The notes under the pieces were generated by a model. That model saw only the letters and a program-made list of their open reading frames with translations. It ran no database searches and was not told the DNA's origin. Shown in pieces: positions 21,999-33,482 of a stretch of DNA of 64,000 bases. A program made the position numbers and the translations under genes. The DNA comes from Gonium pectorale (taxonomy: Eukaryota > Chlorophyta > Chlorophyceae > Chlamydomonadales > Volvocaceae). The DNA lies in NCBI GenBank assembly GCA_001584585.1, contig LSYV01000004.1, forward strand, positions 552,349-616,348, written 5' to 3'. Positions within the stretch are counted from its first letter, which is position 1; each line of letters begins with the position of its first letter.

Positions 21999-23181
21999 CT
22001 TTGGTGTAGTCTGGTACAGGACGCAAGCCTAGCCCTGCATCCTCCCTACTGTTCCGCAGCAGCTCTCCGCCTGCAGCTGCGCGGCCCCGTGCCTCTTCAC
22101 TCCGGCCTCCGGGTCCTGAGCTATGAGGCTGAGTTATCGGCGCAGAGCTGCCTGTCGAGCCCAGCAACGCGGAGATCACGCACCCAAAAGCCTAGTGCAA
22201 CGTCTTTCACTGTTCCTAGGTGTCGACTAGGCAGGCTACGAGGGCGAGGTTCAATATGGACTTGCACAGTATTGGGCGGGTGACGGGGTGCACGACTGCT
22301 CGGCCCTTGTGCAAAACGCACTGTACAGTGTACGCACTAGAAAACGCAAATAAAGGTCATTACGTCATACTCATACATAGAAGCGTTGTGGGCACAGGCT
22401 GTTCAACACGCTGCCCGCGAGCGCAATGTCACGAGGCTCTGCCCTGGGGAGGGGCGTTGCCCATGTCTTTCTCTGCAGGTTCAGGGATGACGCCAGGGGG
22501 TATGAATGCGACCAACTGCCGAGGGAAAGGGCAAAGGGGAAGAGCGCCGCCGAAAAGGTGGTTCGCTGGCGGTTAGCTGCGGGTTAGGCGCTGAGGCCTC
22601 GCCCGAGGCACACGGCTTCGCAACAATGACAACTGCAAGCTTGTATGTTTCTTGGCCGCCGGCCGCCGCATACAACACGTGGTACGGCCCAACCGCCGGC
22701 CACTAGGCAATATGCGCAATATGCGTCACTGTGGAGGGAGACAGCGACTCACAGTCACACTTTCGAGCTCTGCCCCGTGCTGATCATGCACATGGCACGC
22801 AGCAGCTGTTGGCAGATAAGCAAGAAGGCGACTGCTGTCCACCGGCGGTTCAAGGGCAGAGGGTTAGTAGCTCCAGTGTCAAGACACACGGATGTCGCCA
22901 CCACAACGTCGCCGTTGACAGAAGCATGTAGCGTATGTTGTCTTAGCTGTGTTGCCTGAGAGGCGTTGTAGCGGGAGGCATGCTTGCAAGCATATTGGCA
23001 GTCGCCGTCTCACGTGGTACGGCAGATTCTTGTTGGAGGAGATAGCCAGTGCGCGCTCCCAGCGTCGCTAGTCTGGAGCACGCCAGAAGTGTTCCGTGTG
23101 TAAGTTCACGCTTGCAGTGCTAAGGGAGACGTCCCAAGGCTCAACACAGCTTCTCCAGACCACAACTCTAACCAGCCTTAG
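21999..23181. other. 5' flank of PP2A gene and intergenic; no gene seen
   Basis: Should contain the promoter and 5' UTR of the B55 gene. A TGTAA at about 22707 and short open frames carry no recognisable function. Confidence 0.4.
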
Positions 23182-23829
23182 TGCTTTCGCCAGCCTGGTC
23201 CCCAGCGCTGCGCTAGGAGGGATCTGCTAGGCGCTCCGCGCAGGCAAGGCTCTCTACGCCAGCCTGGTCCCCAGCGCTGCGCTAGGAGGGATCTGCTAGG
23301 CGCTCCGCGCAGGCAAGGCTCTCTACGTTTCGCTCCAGACTGGCTGGCTCTGCGCAACCTCGTTGGCGCACACCTGGCAAGCCTGCTCGGCGAACGCGGC
23401 TACCAGGTGTGCGCCAACGAGGTTGAGCAGAGCCAGCCTTCGGCTTGGCCGCGCCTTGATCCGCTGCAACCGGGGACCTACCGCCGCCTCGCCGCCGACG
23501 GCGAGTGCTGGCACGTCATCTCATCACCGCATTCTGATATTCTCCCGTTCTGGCTACCGCTGGTCATCGCTCTGGTGCCGGTGGTTGCTTGTTTCGTACC
23601 ACGCGAGCTAATCGTGGCCCCGCCAAAAGCGTGGGTCGCCCTGCTGAACCAGCTCGCGGACGCGGAGCGCCTGGTCGTGATCACGGGCGCACCGGTTGGG
23701 TCTACCGCAGCCTGGTTATCTTCCATTGTGGGGATTCGTCAGGCCGCACGTTTCCCCTTCCTCCGGAGGCCACGAAATTCGTTTGGCTGGGGACGATTTC
23801 GCCCCCACGGGACCGTGCCGTTTTCGTAA
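23182..23829 (+). CDS. unknown ORF next to assembly gap, probably partial
   Basis: A frame of 215 codons stays open from just after a stop at 23179 to a stop at 23829; no ATG is in frame early on, so it is a fragment, an internal exon or an artefact. The first part is a 23-residue unit present twice, from a 69-bp duplication. Then comes a stretch containing VGAHLASLLGERGYQV, a hydrophobic segment (LPFWLPLVIALVPVVACFVP, likely one membrane helix) and LNQLADAERLVVITGAPVGS. Near 23730 the protein-like reading appears to pass into another frame (which reads KFVWLGTISPPRDRAV and runs into the gap), suggesting a sequencing frameshift at the contig edge. Base and codon use (TTA, TCT, GAT, ATT) look less biased than in the neighbours. 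No family was recognised; transposon, bacterial contamination or a host gene are all possible. Confidence 0.4.
   Translation, partial: CFRQPGPQRCARRDLLGAPRRQGSLRQPGPQRCARRDLLGAPRRQGSLRFAPDWLALRNLVGAHLASLLGERGYQVCANEVEQSQPSAWPRLDPLQPGTYRRLAADGECWHVISSPHSDILPFWLPLVIALVPVVACFVPRELIVAPPKAWVALLNQLADAERLVVITGAPVGSTAAWLSSIVGIRQAARFPFLRRPRNSFGWGRFRPHGTVPFS
23188..23325. repeat. 69-bp tandem duplication, identical copies
   Basis: Unit 1 is 23188-23256 and unit 2 is 23257-23325, starting CGCCAGCCTGGTCC and ending AAGGCTCTCTA; the copies are identical as read. The length is 23 codons, so the surrounding frame stays open. Confidence 0.95.
23342..23438. repeat. 36-bp inverted repeat with 25-bp loop
   Basis: Arm 1 (23342-23377, starting GGCTGGCTCTGCGC) is the reverse complement of arm 2 (23403-23438) with one mismatch in 36. 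The loop is 23378-23402. It could form a strong hairpin and lies inside an open frame. Confidence 0.95.
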
Positions 23830-23851
23830 GCGTTTCGAGGGGTGCTGCCAG

Positions 23852-24672
23852 NNNNNNNNNNNNNNNNNNNNNNNNNNNNNNNNNNNNNNNNNNNNNNNNN
23901 NNNNNNNNNNNNNNNNNNNNNNNNNNNNNNNNNNNNNNNNNNNNNNNNNNNNNNNNNNNNNNNNNNNNNNNNNNNNNNNNNNNNNNNNNNNNNNNNNNNN
24001 NNNNNNNNNNNNNNNNNNNNNNNNNNNNNNNNNNNNNNNNNNNNNNNNNNNNNNNNNNNNNNNNNNNNNNNNNNNNNNNNNNNNNNNNNNNNNNNNNNNN
24101 NNNNNNNNNNNNNNNNNNNNNNNNNNNNNNNNNNNNNNNNNNNNNNNNNNNNNNNNNNNNNNNNNNNNNNNNNNNNNNNNNNNNNNNNNNNNNNNNNNNN
24201 NNNNNNNNNNNNNNNNNNNNNNNNNNNNNNNNNNNNNNNNNNNNNNNNNNNNNNNNNNNNNNNNNNNNNNNNNNNNNNNNNNNNNNNNNNNNNNNNNNNN
24301 NNNNNNNNNNNNNNNNNNNNNNNNNNNNNNNNNNNNNNNNNNNNNNNNNNNNNNNNNNNNNNNNNNNNNNNNNNNNNNNNNNNNNNNNNNNNNNNNNNNN
24401 NNNNNNNNNNNNNNNNNNNNNNNNNNNNNNNNNNNNNNNNNNNNNNNNNNNNNNNNNNNNNNNNNNNNNNNNNNNNNNNNNNNNNNNNNNNNNNNNNNNN
24501 NNNNNNNNNNNNNNNNNNNNNNNNNNNNNNNNNNNNNNNNNNNNNNNNNNNNNNNNNNNNNNNNNNNNNNNNNNNNNNNNNNNNNNNNNNNNNNNNNNNN
24601 NNNNNNNNNNNNNNNNNNNNNNNNNNNNNNNNNNNNNNNNNNNNNNNNNNNNNNNNNNNNNNNNNNNNNNNN
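23852..24672. other. assembly gap (821 N)
   Basis: Unresolved bases only. All long frames crossing it are artefacts of the N run. Its true size is unknown. Confidence 1.
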
Positions 24673-26803
24673 ATTTTCGAAAAAACGTTTAAGATAACCA
24701 GGCTGGTCTACCGGCAACAAGTCGGGCGCCTGGCTGGTCGTGTTCCGGGACAGCGCCCTTAGGGCCGAGCTAGTCCGCGGAGTGGGGAAGGGAAGGGCGG
24801 GACACTGGGTGCATGTCTAGGGGCAACGGGCCTCCCATCTGGGGGGGTATCCTGGGCTGCGCACGGGTGGGGAGCAGGTGGCTAAACATGAGGGTCCGGA
24901 CAAGAACCGGTGCCACTGGGCTGCGCGAGGGAACAGGGCTGTGGCCTTTGAGTGCGGTATGTGAAGCACTCAGGGATAGGTCGCACGCATGGTATGTTCG
25001 AGGCAAGCAGACTCATTGGCTGGCTTGCGGCACACCACCGCTCATGGGTGTGCAGTTTCGGCTGCTGGAGGCAGACCCTGGTGCTTTGAGGCATCTTGCA
25101 TGGTGCTTGCAGGCGCGCGCTGCAGTTGTGGCGGCGCTGGGCGGGGATCATGGGGTGTGGCGCAAAACACGGGGTGTGCGCTAGGCACGCGCCACGGGAC
25201 TGCGCTATGGGTCTATGGGGTGCGGCGCTAAAGGAAAACAAAGGGATACCACTAGAGTATGCGCCGCGGGACTGGGGACGCGGATACGCCGCGGCATGGC
25301 AGGCTAACTGCCGTTGTTTGAAGCATTGCTAGTGAATCGTACCAGTCTGATGGTATGACGGTTTTCGGTTCTTTGTGAGCGCTGAGTCGTGTGTGATGTA
25401 GGCCGTTGTGGCAATTCTTGGTTGGCCGTTGTGTGTGCCGTCCTTGTCGGCTGCTTTCATCGCCGAGGGGGGAGTTGCGTGCTGCCGGTCACACACTGCC
25501 GTGCCTGCACTGTGTTGTGACACCAGATCAGGCGGTTCGCTGGAGTTCGCTGCAGATTAGGCTGTTCCCCCGGCGTATAGTCATGCAGCGTGCTTTCCTG
25601 GCAGCACGAGAACGAGCACGCCCTAGCTGCTTATGTTCCACTGCCTTCCCCACCCTTTTGCCTGTATATCGCACATTGGCACGAAATGAATGGCAAGGTG
25701 CGAAAAAAGGAGGAGCTCACCTCGGCGGATATATACATATGTAGGCGCGACACTGCCAGGAGGGCTGGCTGGCTGCGAAGGCAAGGCGGGCATGCAAACG
25801 GCCCCCAGTCCCAGAGGGACTAGCTTACCAGGTGTCAGATACCTAGCTGGATGTGGTGTGTGTGTCGCCGTCTCTGCCACCGGTCCGTCTGCGCGGCACG
25901 GCCCGCCTTTCAAGAGATGCATCCCGAGGGGTTCCCCAAGGACTTGCACGTGGAGGTGTCCGGGGAAGATGGTACACCGAACCTACTGCTCCCGTTTACT
26001 TCGCAGCGTCTCTGTTCTTCCCATGGAGCAAGTGGGCCTGCTTTCCAACTCGAGCAAAGAGACGTTGGAATGCCGCATGTCCCCGACCAGCTGACAATCC
26101 AGGACGCAGGGGCCAGATGAAGGCAGTAAGCAGCCACTCGGCTTACGGGTTCATCCCGGCCGCCGGAAGCAGGGCATGCAACACAGCCAGAAAAAACAAT
26201 GAAACATGCACCTCACCATCTCACGCGCGGCGGATGAGATTGCCTGATGGCAGATGTACGAGCCAGCAAAAATCGATAGTTGAAGGGCATAACCCTATCG
26301 GCCATCGCCCCGGTGTCTGCGTCAGTAATGGACCCTCAACTACGGCAAGAACCCGAGTCAAGCATGCGCCCCGCACGTTGACGCCCGTGCGTCAAGCTGT
26401 CGACCCTCACTCAACTCATTGAAAAGATGCATCACTGCCACCGCTCGAGCCGCAGCTGAGTCACGAATCCGAGCCCGGTCATGCCCCAAATCCACTTTCG
26501 TGCGGCGAGCCATGCAAAGGCATTCTCCCTCAAGGACCGCCGTACCTTACATATGCGGCCATACGGCGACCGTGTGGCCATGAAGTAAACTCGTGTAGGT
26601 ACAGCTCCTTCGCAATCAGATTCTGTACACAAGCACGCAGAACTGCGCAATGGCTGCGGCCATGCCACCGCCGGAGGCAGCTCCGTGCATACACCTCCTG
26701 CCGCTCGTGCGTCCACCATACATGCTCACCCCCAACCCGCTCGGTCCGGCAAGCAGGCAGCCTCCGCCGGCTGCCCGCCGGCCCTATGCAACCGACGCGC
26801 ATG
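24673..26803. other. right flank of gap and intergenic
   Basis: Just right of the gap one frame reads SGAWLVVFRDSALRAELVRG (about 24722-24782), which looks protein-like and may belong to the same disrupted element as the ORF left of the gap. The rest to the M41-like gene shows no recognisable gene. Confidence 0.35.
26547..26551 (-). terminator. TGTAA polyadenylation signal of M41-like gene
   Basis: TGTAA on the minus strand, about 250 bases beyond the stop codon at 26804. Confidence 0.55.
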
Positions 26804-29800
26804 TTAAATGTCGGCGCATCCCTCCAGCCGCCGCTCTATGAGCTCAACGCACTGCCCCACACTGCGGCCCTGGCGCATGGCTGCGGCCAGCTCATCATGC
26901 AGCCGCGCGTGCCGGCGCAGCAGGCTGGCGCAGTTCAGCACCGCCCAGCGCACCTCGCCGTCGGCCTTCTTCTGCGTGAACTGCGGGGCAGGGGCGAGGG
27001 GCGGGGCGGGGTGCAGAAGGGGGGCGTTGGCGGGCAGCGTGGCGGAGCGGGACCACGGGCTACGACACTCATGCGCGGAGCGCGTCCCGAGGCCGTGCGT
27101 AATTTGAGCGTCCTGTGTTAAGTTGATTACCTGAATGGGACCTCCCCACATAAACCCTTTCCCCATCCTCTCCACACCTTTCCCCAGCCCCTGCCGCACC
27201 TGCAGCGCCCTGAACATGCCGTCCAGCTGCTGCACGTCGCCCAGCCCGCCCTCCGCCACCCCGAAGCGGAGGTACTCGGTAACCACGCCGGCCAGCGCCA
27301 CGCACGTGTACCTGCGGACCGCAGCAGGGGCGGCGGAGAAAGGCCCGTGAACCAGCCGCCGAGCCGCTATCTCTGAAACAGCCAGCCAGCCGCGAGCAGC
27401 GAAACCTGAAGTTCAGGGCGATCGACCCACCTGTCTAGGCTGCTCGCTTTGAGCCGCCCGCCCGCCACCTCCGCCGTGAACTCCGAGTCACAGAACTGGG
27501 TACCGGCCTGCACGTTCAGAGCGCGGTACCTGCACGATGCACGGCCCGTGCGGTTTGAAGGTGGCTGAATTGTACCGGGCAGCCAAAGTAGATAGATAGT
27601 TCTACACTTTCCAATTATGTGTAGCTCCGGTCTGCGCGAACGTTCATGCAAGGCAAGCAGTTGTCCGCCCTGCAGCCTCCTGCCCCCTCATGCAAGCTCC
27701 GTAAGGAACAGCACGCTGCCATCCTTTGAGCACATGCACAAGCAAGCAAACAACCCAGCCTTCGCAACCGTACCGGAGGGCCCCGCTGCTCACTACCCTA
27801 ACCCCGGCACCCCTTGGAAACGCAGCGTCCTTTCCCGAGCCCCCTGGACCTCGGCTCTACGCCCTTTCACACCCCGCGTCCCCGTGCCCCCCCTTCTCGC
27901 ATTGGCCCTCGCGCGCGATTCCTGAAAACCTCCTCCCCGAGACCTCCCAAGACCCCAAGCCACCCTCGCGCACCGTAGGAACGCGTCCAGCGAGCTGAGC
28001 GTGTAGGCCCGAGGCAGTAGGCCCACCAGGTACGCCACCAGCAGGTGGCCCGCCTCGTGGTACGCCACACGCGCCGCGTAAGACGGACGCAGCAGCCGCC
28101 CCAGGCTGTCCACCAGGAGCGCCTCGCCGCCGCCGCCGTTTGCAACCTGGCGCCGCCGCCGTTGCCGCCGGGGGAGCAAGAGGGTGTGCACTTGTGTATT
28201 TGGTCATGCAAACAGGGTGCCAGGTAGGCCTGCGGGCCGACGCTGGCCTAGGGCGCCGCCCGATAAAACGAGAGACGGACTCAACGCTGCAAAGAAGCAA
28301 GGGAGTATGAGGCGCCGCCGTTCCCTCACTGCCCTGCAGAGAGGGTGAAGGGGCGCGCGGGCTGCAGGGGGAGCAGGTGGCGCACACGAGTGGCCTTCGG
28401 TCGGTCCGGCCCGTCCAGTGCATGCCCGCCGGTACCGCCTCCCCACACCCCGGGCCGTACTCGAGCCCGCAGCGACGCATGTTGCGTTGAGGTTGGTTAC
28501 TTCAGTGCCCCTAGCGCGCTCCCGGCCGCTCCCTGCCCAGGAGACCAGGCTCGCACGCGAGCACCGGAGCAGCCGACCAAGCGCACCGACGGCAGCCAGA
28601 GTTTCCTGATGAGACTCCTGTGATGGCACTCCTGACATGCCCTCCTGCTGGAGGCTGCTGCCAACCCCTAAGCGCACCTGGTCCGTCACGAACACGAACA
28701 CGCCGCCAAAGAGCGCCGCCAGCACGCTGCCCGCGTCCCAGTGGTTGAGCCAGGCAGCGGCCACCAGGCCAGCCGCGGCGGCGGCCTGGGACACGTTCCT
28801 CACGGCATTGAGCGAGGTGTCCTGCGAGGCGGCGAAGCGCGGCAGCGAGTTCATCCCCGCCGTGCCCGTCGCCAACAGCTTGCGCATGCCGTGTGCGGCT
28901 GTCCGTTTCAAATCTTTCAACGCTTGGTACGGATGGGGGACAGCACTGCGCGCGACGGTGGCGCATGCACGGCCGCGCCCGGCGGGGCATGCGGCCGCAA
29001 GAGTCCAGCTAACGGGAGCGGCAGCAACCAGAAGCGCCAAATGCTTCAACCGACCCGGTCAGGTCCGTAGGCAGCCTACGAAAAGCCTGCGTCCGGCGCA
29101 CATCTGGCATGCGCAGCCAGGGACCCTGATGTCCTCGAACTGCCATACTGCACTGCCGTACACGCTGCACAGGCATGCGCATCCCGCACCTTCGGGCTAA
29201 GCAGCTTCTCCGCCTCAATGCGGTTCAGGCGCAGCTCCTCCAGCGTGTAGATCCGCTTGGGGACGGGCCGCCCGCAGCCAAACCCCCGCAGCAGGCCCAG
29301 CTCCCGCCCTCGCGACGCCAGCGACACGGCCGCTGCCTCGGCCCGCCGGGCCCCCGCATCTTCAGCAGCACCCGCGGCGCCAAGGAGCTCATCCAGTTGC
29401 CGTACGAGCGAGGCCAGGTCGGCGGGGTCGTTGGGGCCGCGCGAGGCGGGACTCGTGGTGCCGGCCTGTTGTGAGGGGGACTCCGCGGTAGAGTCGATTG
29501 CGGTTGTGAGCGTTGTCTGCGACGAGTGGGTATGCGGGGGCAGGGTCCATGACACGGCATGCAACATGAGCGGGTATTGGATAAAGTTGCCGGCATACGC
29601 GCCGGCATATTGGGGATGGTGGGTTAAAAGGAGTGACTCTGGCCCACCCTTGTGGCCACGACGCCCTGCATGTCCTCTGGCATGCATGCGATGCGCGCCA
29701 AGTTCTGCTGCATAGTGCGCTCACCTGCTGCGGTGGCGTGCAGCCTGCGGGGAGCAGTAGCCGGAGGCCCGACCCTCGGCTGACAGTGCCGGATGTGGCA

Positions 29801-29889
29801 GCTGAGCGCGATGCACATGGCCAGCAGGGTGCCGCGTGGCGCGGCGTTGGCAAGAGCCTCCAGGACCCACACCCGGGCAAGGTGGCCAT
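26804..29889 (-). CDS. FtsH-like peptidase M41-type metalloprotease without AAA domain, chloroplast
   Basis: Seven exons in phase: 29889-29725, 29516-29190, 28821-28678, 28146-27974, 27529-27431, 27311-27200, 26980-26804; 398 residues. Exon 1 is Arg/Ser/Ala-rich, like a plastid transit peptide. A segment RIYTLEELRLNRIEAEKLLS precedes one or two hydrophobic helices in exon 3 (about residues 175-210). The zinc-binding HExxH motif is present as HEAGH (242-246) within RVAYHEAGHLLVAYLVGLLP. Downstream blocks are AGTQFCDSEF, ALAGVVTEYLRFGVAEGGLG, FTQKKADGEVRWAVLNCASL and a C-terminal VELIERRLEGCADI. This order matches the plant plastid proteins related to VIRESCENT3/At5g27290, which keep the M41 fold but lack the FtsH ATPase. 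Proteolytic activity is not proven. All seven introns-exon phases close without stops. Confidence 0.88.
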
Positions 29890-30736
29890 GTTATATGGCC
29901 ACTCAAGTTCACGAGTATAATTAAGTGGCAGGCGTTGCGATTACGCTGCAGCACTGTATTATAACAAGCTCGTTAGAGCCCTCGGCTCCGGCCCTCGGCT
30001 CCGAAGGAAGAAAGTACGAGAACCTCATTTATTCTTTTCATGCTGGCCCGATCCGTAGTCCACACAAAGACGCGCGATAAGGAGAGCAATGCTGTGAGGA
30101 CACAAAAGGCAAGAACTTAAAGCTCGGCCGAAATTGCGCTCTGCAAAGAGAAAGGTTTCATCTTGCTTTCCTTCGCTCCTGCTTCTCTTCTTTGAGCACC
30201 AGCAGGTCCAGGTGGCCTCCGGTTAGGCGGGTGGACAGGGAGCGAGAAGAGCATTTGCCGGCAAGGTGAGGCTGCTCACGATGGGAGGGCAGGCCATAGA
30301 CTGCCATGTACGTCAGCTGTGTACTCTGTTGCTGGGCTGACGGGATGGGCCGTTTGAACGGGGGTGGGGTACGGTACGTGCGACCCCAAGCCCCTACCGG
30401 AGCGTTCCTTGAGTTGATCTGGTCTCTTCTGCGATGACCACGACTGCTGACTTGCTCGTTGCTATTTGGACGGGGCAGGGTTACTTGGCCGGGTGGACGA
30501 AGGGAGACACGGTTATCCCTCCATCCACCATACCACCATCCACGTCCCTCATCTCTGTAACCGTTGACATCGACAAAGGCTTGCGCTGGACTCTCTTAGC
30601 CACTCCTCGGGCGTCGAGGTGCTGTGCCTCTTGGTGTACGACGGCCTCAGGACTTTCTTCCTCACCCCCTGTAGCCACTCCCCCACCTGCTGACGTGCCT
30701 ACCGTTCCCGCCCGCCCCACGCCCGCCCCAACCCAG
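29890..30736. promoter_or_regulatory. divergent intergenic region M41-like / DIB1
   Basis: About 850 bases between two divergent start codons; promoters and 5' UTRs of both genes are expected here. The DIB1 start is directly preceded by a splice-acceptor-like CAG, so an intron in the DIB1 5' UTR is possible. A short duplication (CCCTCGGCTCCGG) lies near 29980-30000. No TATA box could be assigned. Confidence 0.4.
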
Positions 30737-31165
30737 ATGTCGTACCTTCTGCCGCACTTGCACAGCGGATACGCGGTCGATCAGTCCATTCTGTCGGAGG
30801 AGGACCGCGTGGTGATCATCCGGTTTGGCCACGACTGGGAGCCCAACTGCATGCAGATGGACGAGGTCCTGGCCTCTGTCTCCGACCAGATTAAGAACTT
30901 CGCAGTGGTTTACCTTGTCGACATCACCGAGGTCCCCGACTTCAACACCATGTATGAGCTGTACGACCCGTGTACGATCATGTTCTTTTTCCGCAATAAG
31001 CACATCATGATCGATCTGGGCACGGGTAACAACAACAAGATCAACTGGGCCATGACGGACAAGCAGGAGTTCATCGACATCGTGGAGGTGGTGTATCGGG
31101 GGGCGCGCAAGGGTCGCGGTCTAGTGGTGTCACCAAAGGACTACTCCACCAAGTACCGCTACTGA
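30737..31165 (+). CDS. DIB1: U5 snRNP thioredoxin-fold protein Dim1/DIB1 (TXNL4A, YLS8)
   Basis: A single uninterrupted coding exon gives 142 residues, exactly the length of the eukaryotic Dim1 family. Highly conserved blocks are obvious: MSYLLPHLHSGYAVDQSILS at the start, EDRVVIIRFGHDWEP, LVDITEVPDFNTMYELYDPC, MFFFRNKHIMIDLGTGNNNK, INWAMTDKQE and the C-terminal GLVVSPKDYSTKYRY. The protein is part of U5 snRNP and the U4/U6.U5 tri-snRNP, bound to Prp8 and Prp6, and is needed to keep the pre-catalytic spliceosome assembled. It has a thioredoxin fold but not the CxxC redox pair. The lack of introns in the coding region is unusual beside its intron-rich neighbours; the start is fixed by family conservation. 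The first TGTAA downstream is far away (32084). Confidence 0.98.
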   Translation: MSYLLPHLHSGYAVDQSILSEEDRVVIIRFGHDWEPNCMQMDEVLASVSDQIKNFAVVYLVDITEVPDFNTMYELYDPCTIMFFFRNKHIMIDLGTGNNNKINWAMTDKQEFIDIVEVVYRGARKGRGLVVSPKDYSTKYRY

Positions 31166-33482
31166 GGGGCCCGCCCCGCGGGTCGGGCTGCGGCGGACAG
31201 GGATGCGGGCAGGGTCATGGACGAGCGCGCCGAAGCGGATCGCATAGACGCGGATGGAGGCCTGCGCAGGGAGCGTGGGCGGGATGCGGGCAGAGGGGCG
31301 CGGGCAGGACGCTATGCAGTGCGCTGCGTCTTTTGTGTGTGCCGGGGGTTTTGCCGCTCGGGCGCTGTTGTGCGGTGGTGGCGGCGAGTGTTGGGTCACT
31401 TGACGTGACGACGGGGCCTGGAGCGCCGTCGTGCTGAGTCGGTGGCGGTGCGGCCGAGACACCGGGGAAGAAACTGGGCCGCTTTTGTCATGACAGAAAG
31501 TTACACGCAATGGTTTGTGACTGTACCTGACAAGGGGCCCAAGTGACTATCGTGAGAGACATAGGAGGGGATGCGCTTGCCATTGCCAACTCCGATCACG
31601 TCCAGGACTTACGTGGCCGTCCTACTTGGGTAGGGCCCGTTGCCCAGGAGCTGCTTGCTGTCGCCTCAGGCGTCAGTTGTGCCGCCTATGGACATGTCTC
31701 AAGAGTCGCTGGAGATTGGGGTCTCCTGCGTGAGCGGCAGCTGAACACCTACGCGCTGCATTGTTGGAGGCGCGGGCTGGAAATGCAGTGGGTCGTCGGG
31801 AGGCGCATGCTGGGAGCGCTTGAGATATTGCCGCTGGCTTGCAGTACTAGGGCGTCAATTCCGTCGTCCAACCCGTGCGAGCACTCGGCTGGAGTGGGAT
31901 TGTGGAATGGTGGAGGCTGTTGCTTCACATGGCGGCCGGCCGCGCCGCGGCTGCGCTCCGCTTGGCCTGTGGGTTTTCGGTTCGGCGTCCATTGGCTAGC
32001 AGCTTTGGCGGCGGCGTTTTTCGAGGGCGGAGAGCGGAATTTGCTTGAAGACGCTTTGGTGCCTCGTTTGTGACACGCTGCCTTGTAAAGCGGTTTTATT
32101 CAAGTGGCCATTGCTCTCAGGCGTTCGTACGTTTGCGCTGGGCACTGTAAACCGAAGACGGTCACAGTATTACTTACCCTCCGTGCCTTGCCGTTGCCGG
32201 TCCATGTTACCCATGGCCAGGCTGAGGCTGGCGCGCCACGTCATCCACTGCGCGCTCCTACTTGCAGTGCCCAGGGCCGCCTTGCCTACACGCCAGTGTC
32301 ATGGCGTGTTGCCCCTTGGGGGGGGGCTCTTGCGCATCTGCGGCCTGGCGACCGCTTGTCGTGCGCTTTATGCAATTGCACACGCCATCGCAGCCCAACT
32401 TGTACGCCGTCTCTAAGCACAGTCTCTGCGTGCACTGTCGCCGCGCCCTCGGTGGTATCAAGTCCAGCCGTTGCCGTTTGGACTGGGTCTATGCAGGAGC
32501 CGTACACCGCTGTCTCTGTCTCTGTAGATTTTTCCCCCCTGCACAACACTACCTCCTGGCCGCGACGGGCAATTCCATAGCATGCTAATGGCGCTGCGCT
32601 GTCACCGGGGCGTCATTTGACTAAGTTCGGTACAGTCCAAAAAAGGCTCGAAGCACCTTCGTTGATGCTATTCACGCACCGCACCTAACGCGACGGCACT
32701 GTGCTTGGTCCAGAGTGCCACCCTGAGGGGATGCCAACAGCTGTCACGGTCTCGATGCCGGGGACTTCATGGCTCGCGCGCTGTTCTTCCTCAAGCTTTT
32801 ATTTTGCAAAGCCATGCAAATAGCCTTGTCCACACTTTGCCGGGATGATGCAAGCATAATCAATGGGATGCCGGGACTGGCGGGGCGACCAGCGACAGCA
32901 GAGTTCACAGCCACCATGGTGCATTCCCCAACAAGTGGAAGCTATCAAGGAGCACCAACATGAACGCCATAACCTGGCACTTGTAAGTTACGACGGTTTA
33001 TGTCCATGCGCTTTATGTCATTGCACGACCCTCACAGACCTTGCGCCCTGAATATACACGCTGTCTCTGTGTACTAAGTCTGAGCTGTCTGCCCGTTAGA
33101 GTCGCGTCACCCGCGCTCTACCCGCACCGCAACGTAGCAGACTGCACACGTTCATCATGCAGCTCCCCAGGGCTCTGCATGCTCACCAGCAGCAGCGTCG
33201 CGCTGGTTGGGGTAAGACTACCCCTTGCCCGCCAGTTCTTTTTGGCCTGTGCGCGACCCGTTAGTCGTTAAATTGCTTGCAGGCCTCGGCGGAGCTCACG
33301 CGGCGCCGCAGCCGCAATGCAGAAGGCAACGAGTGAGTTCTCACGAAGCCTAGCATGGCGGGAGCCGCGCGAATGGCACGGCCGCTCAGTCCAGTCGCCA
33401 TGACGTTAAAGGTCTCGGTGCGTTTGCGCCCGTTACGCAGGGCGTTCAATGTCGTGTTGCTGCGCCAGAGGCGCCCCCGCAG
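31166..33482. other. 3' flank of DIB1 and 5' flank of ACS; no further gene proven
   Basis: Mainly unassigned sequence. An open frame at 31543-32073 (+, 176 codons, starts only with GTG) has no recognisable domain. TGTAA occurs at 32084 and 32146. The start exon of acetyl-CoA synthetase should lie near 33280-33440 but could not be fixed. Confidence 0.4.

Noticed and set aside
23589..24762. several 300-residue ORFs across the N run
   Set aside because: They exist only because N codons contain no stops.
31543..32073. 176-codon ORF after DIB1
   Set aside because: It starts with GTG, has no domain and no splice or context support; it lies in the probable 3' UTR or spacer.
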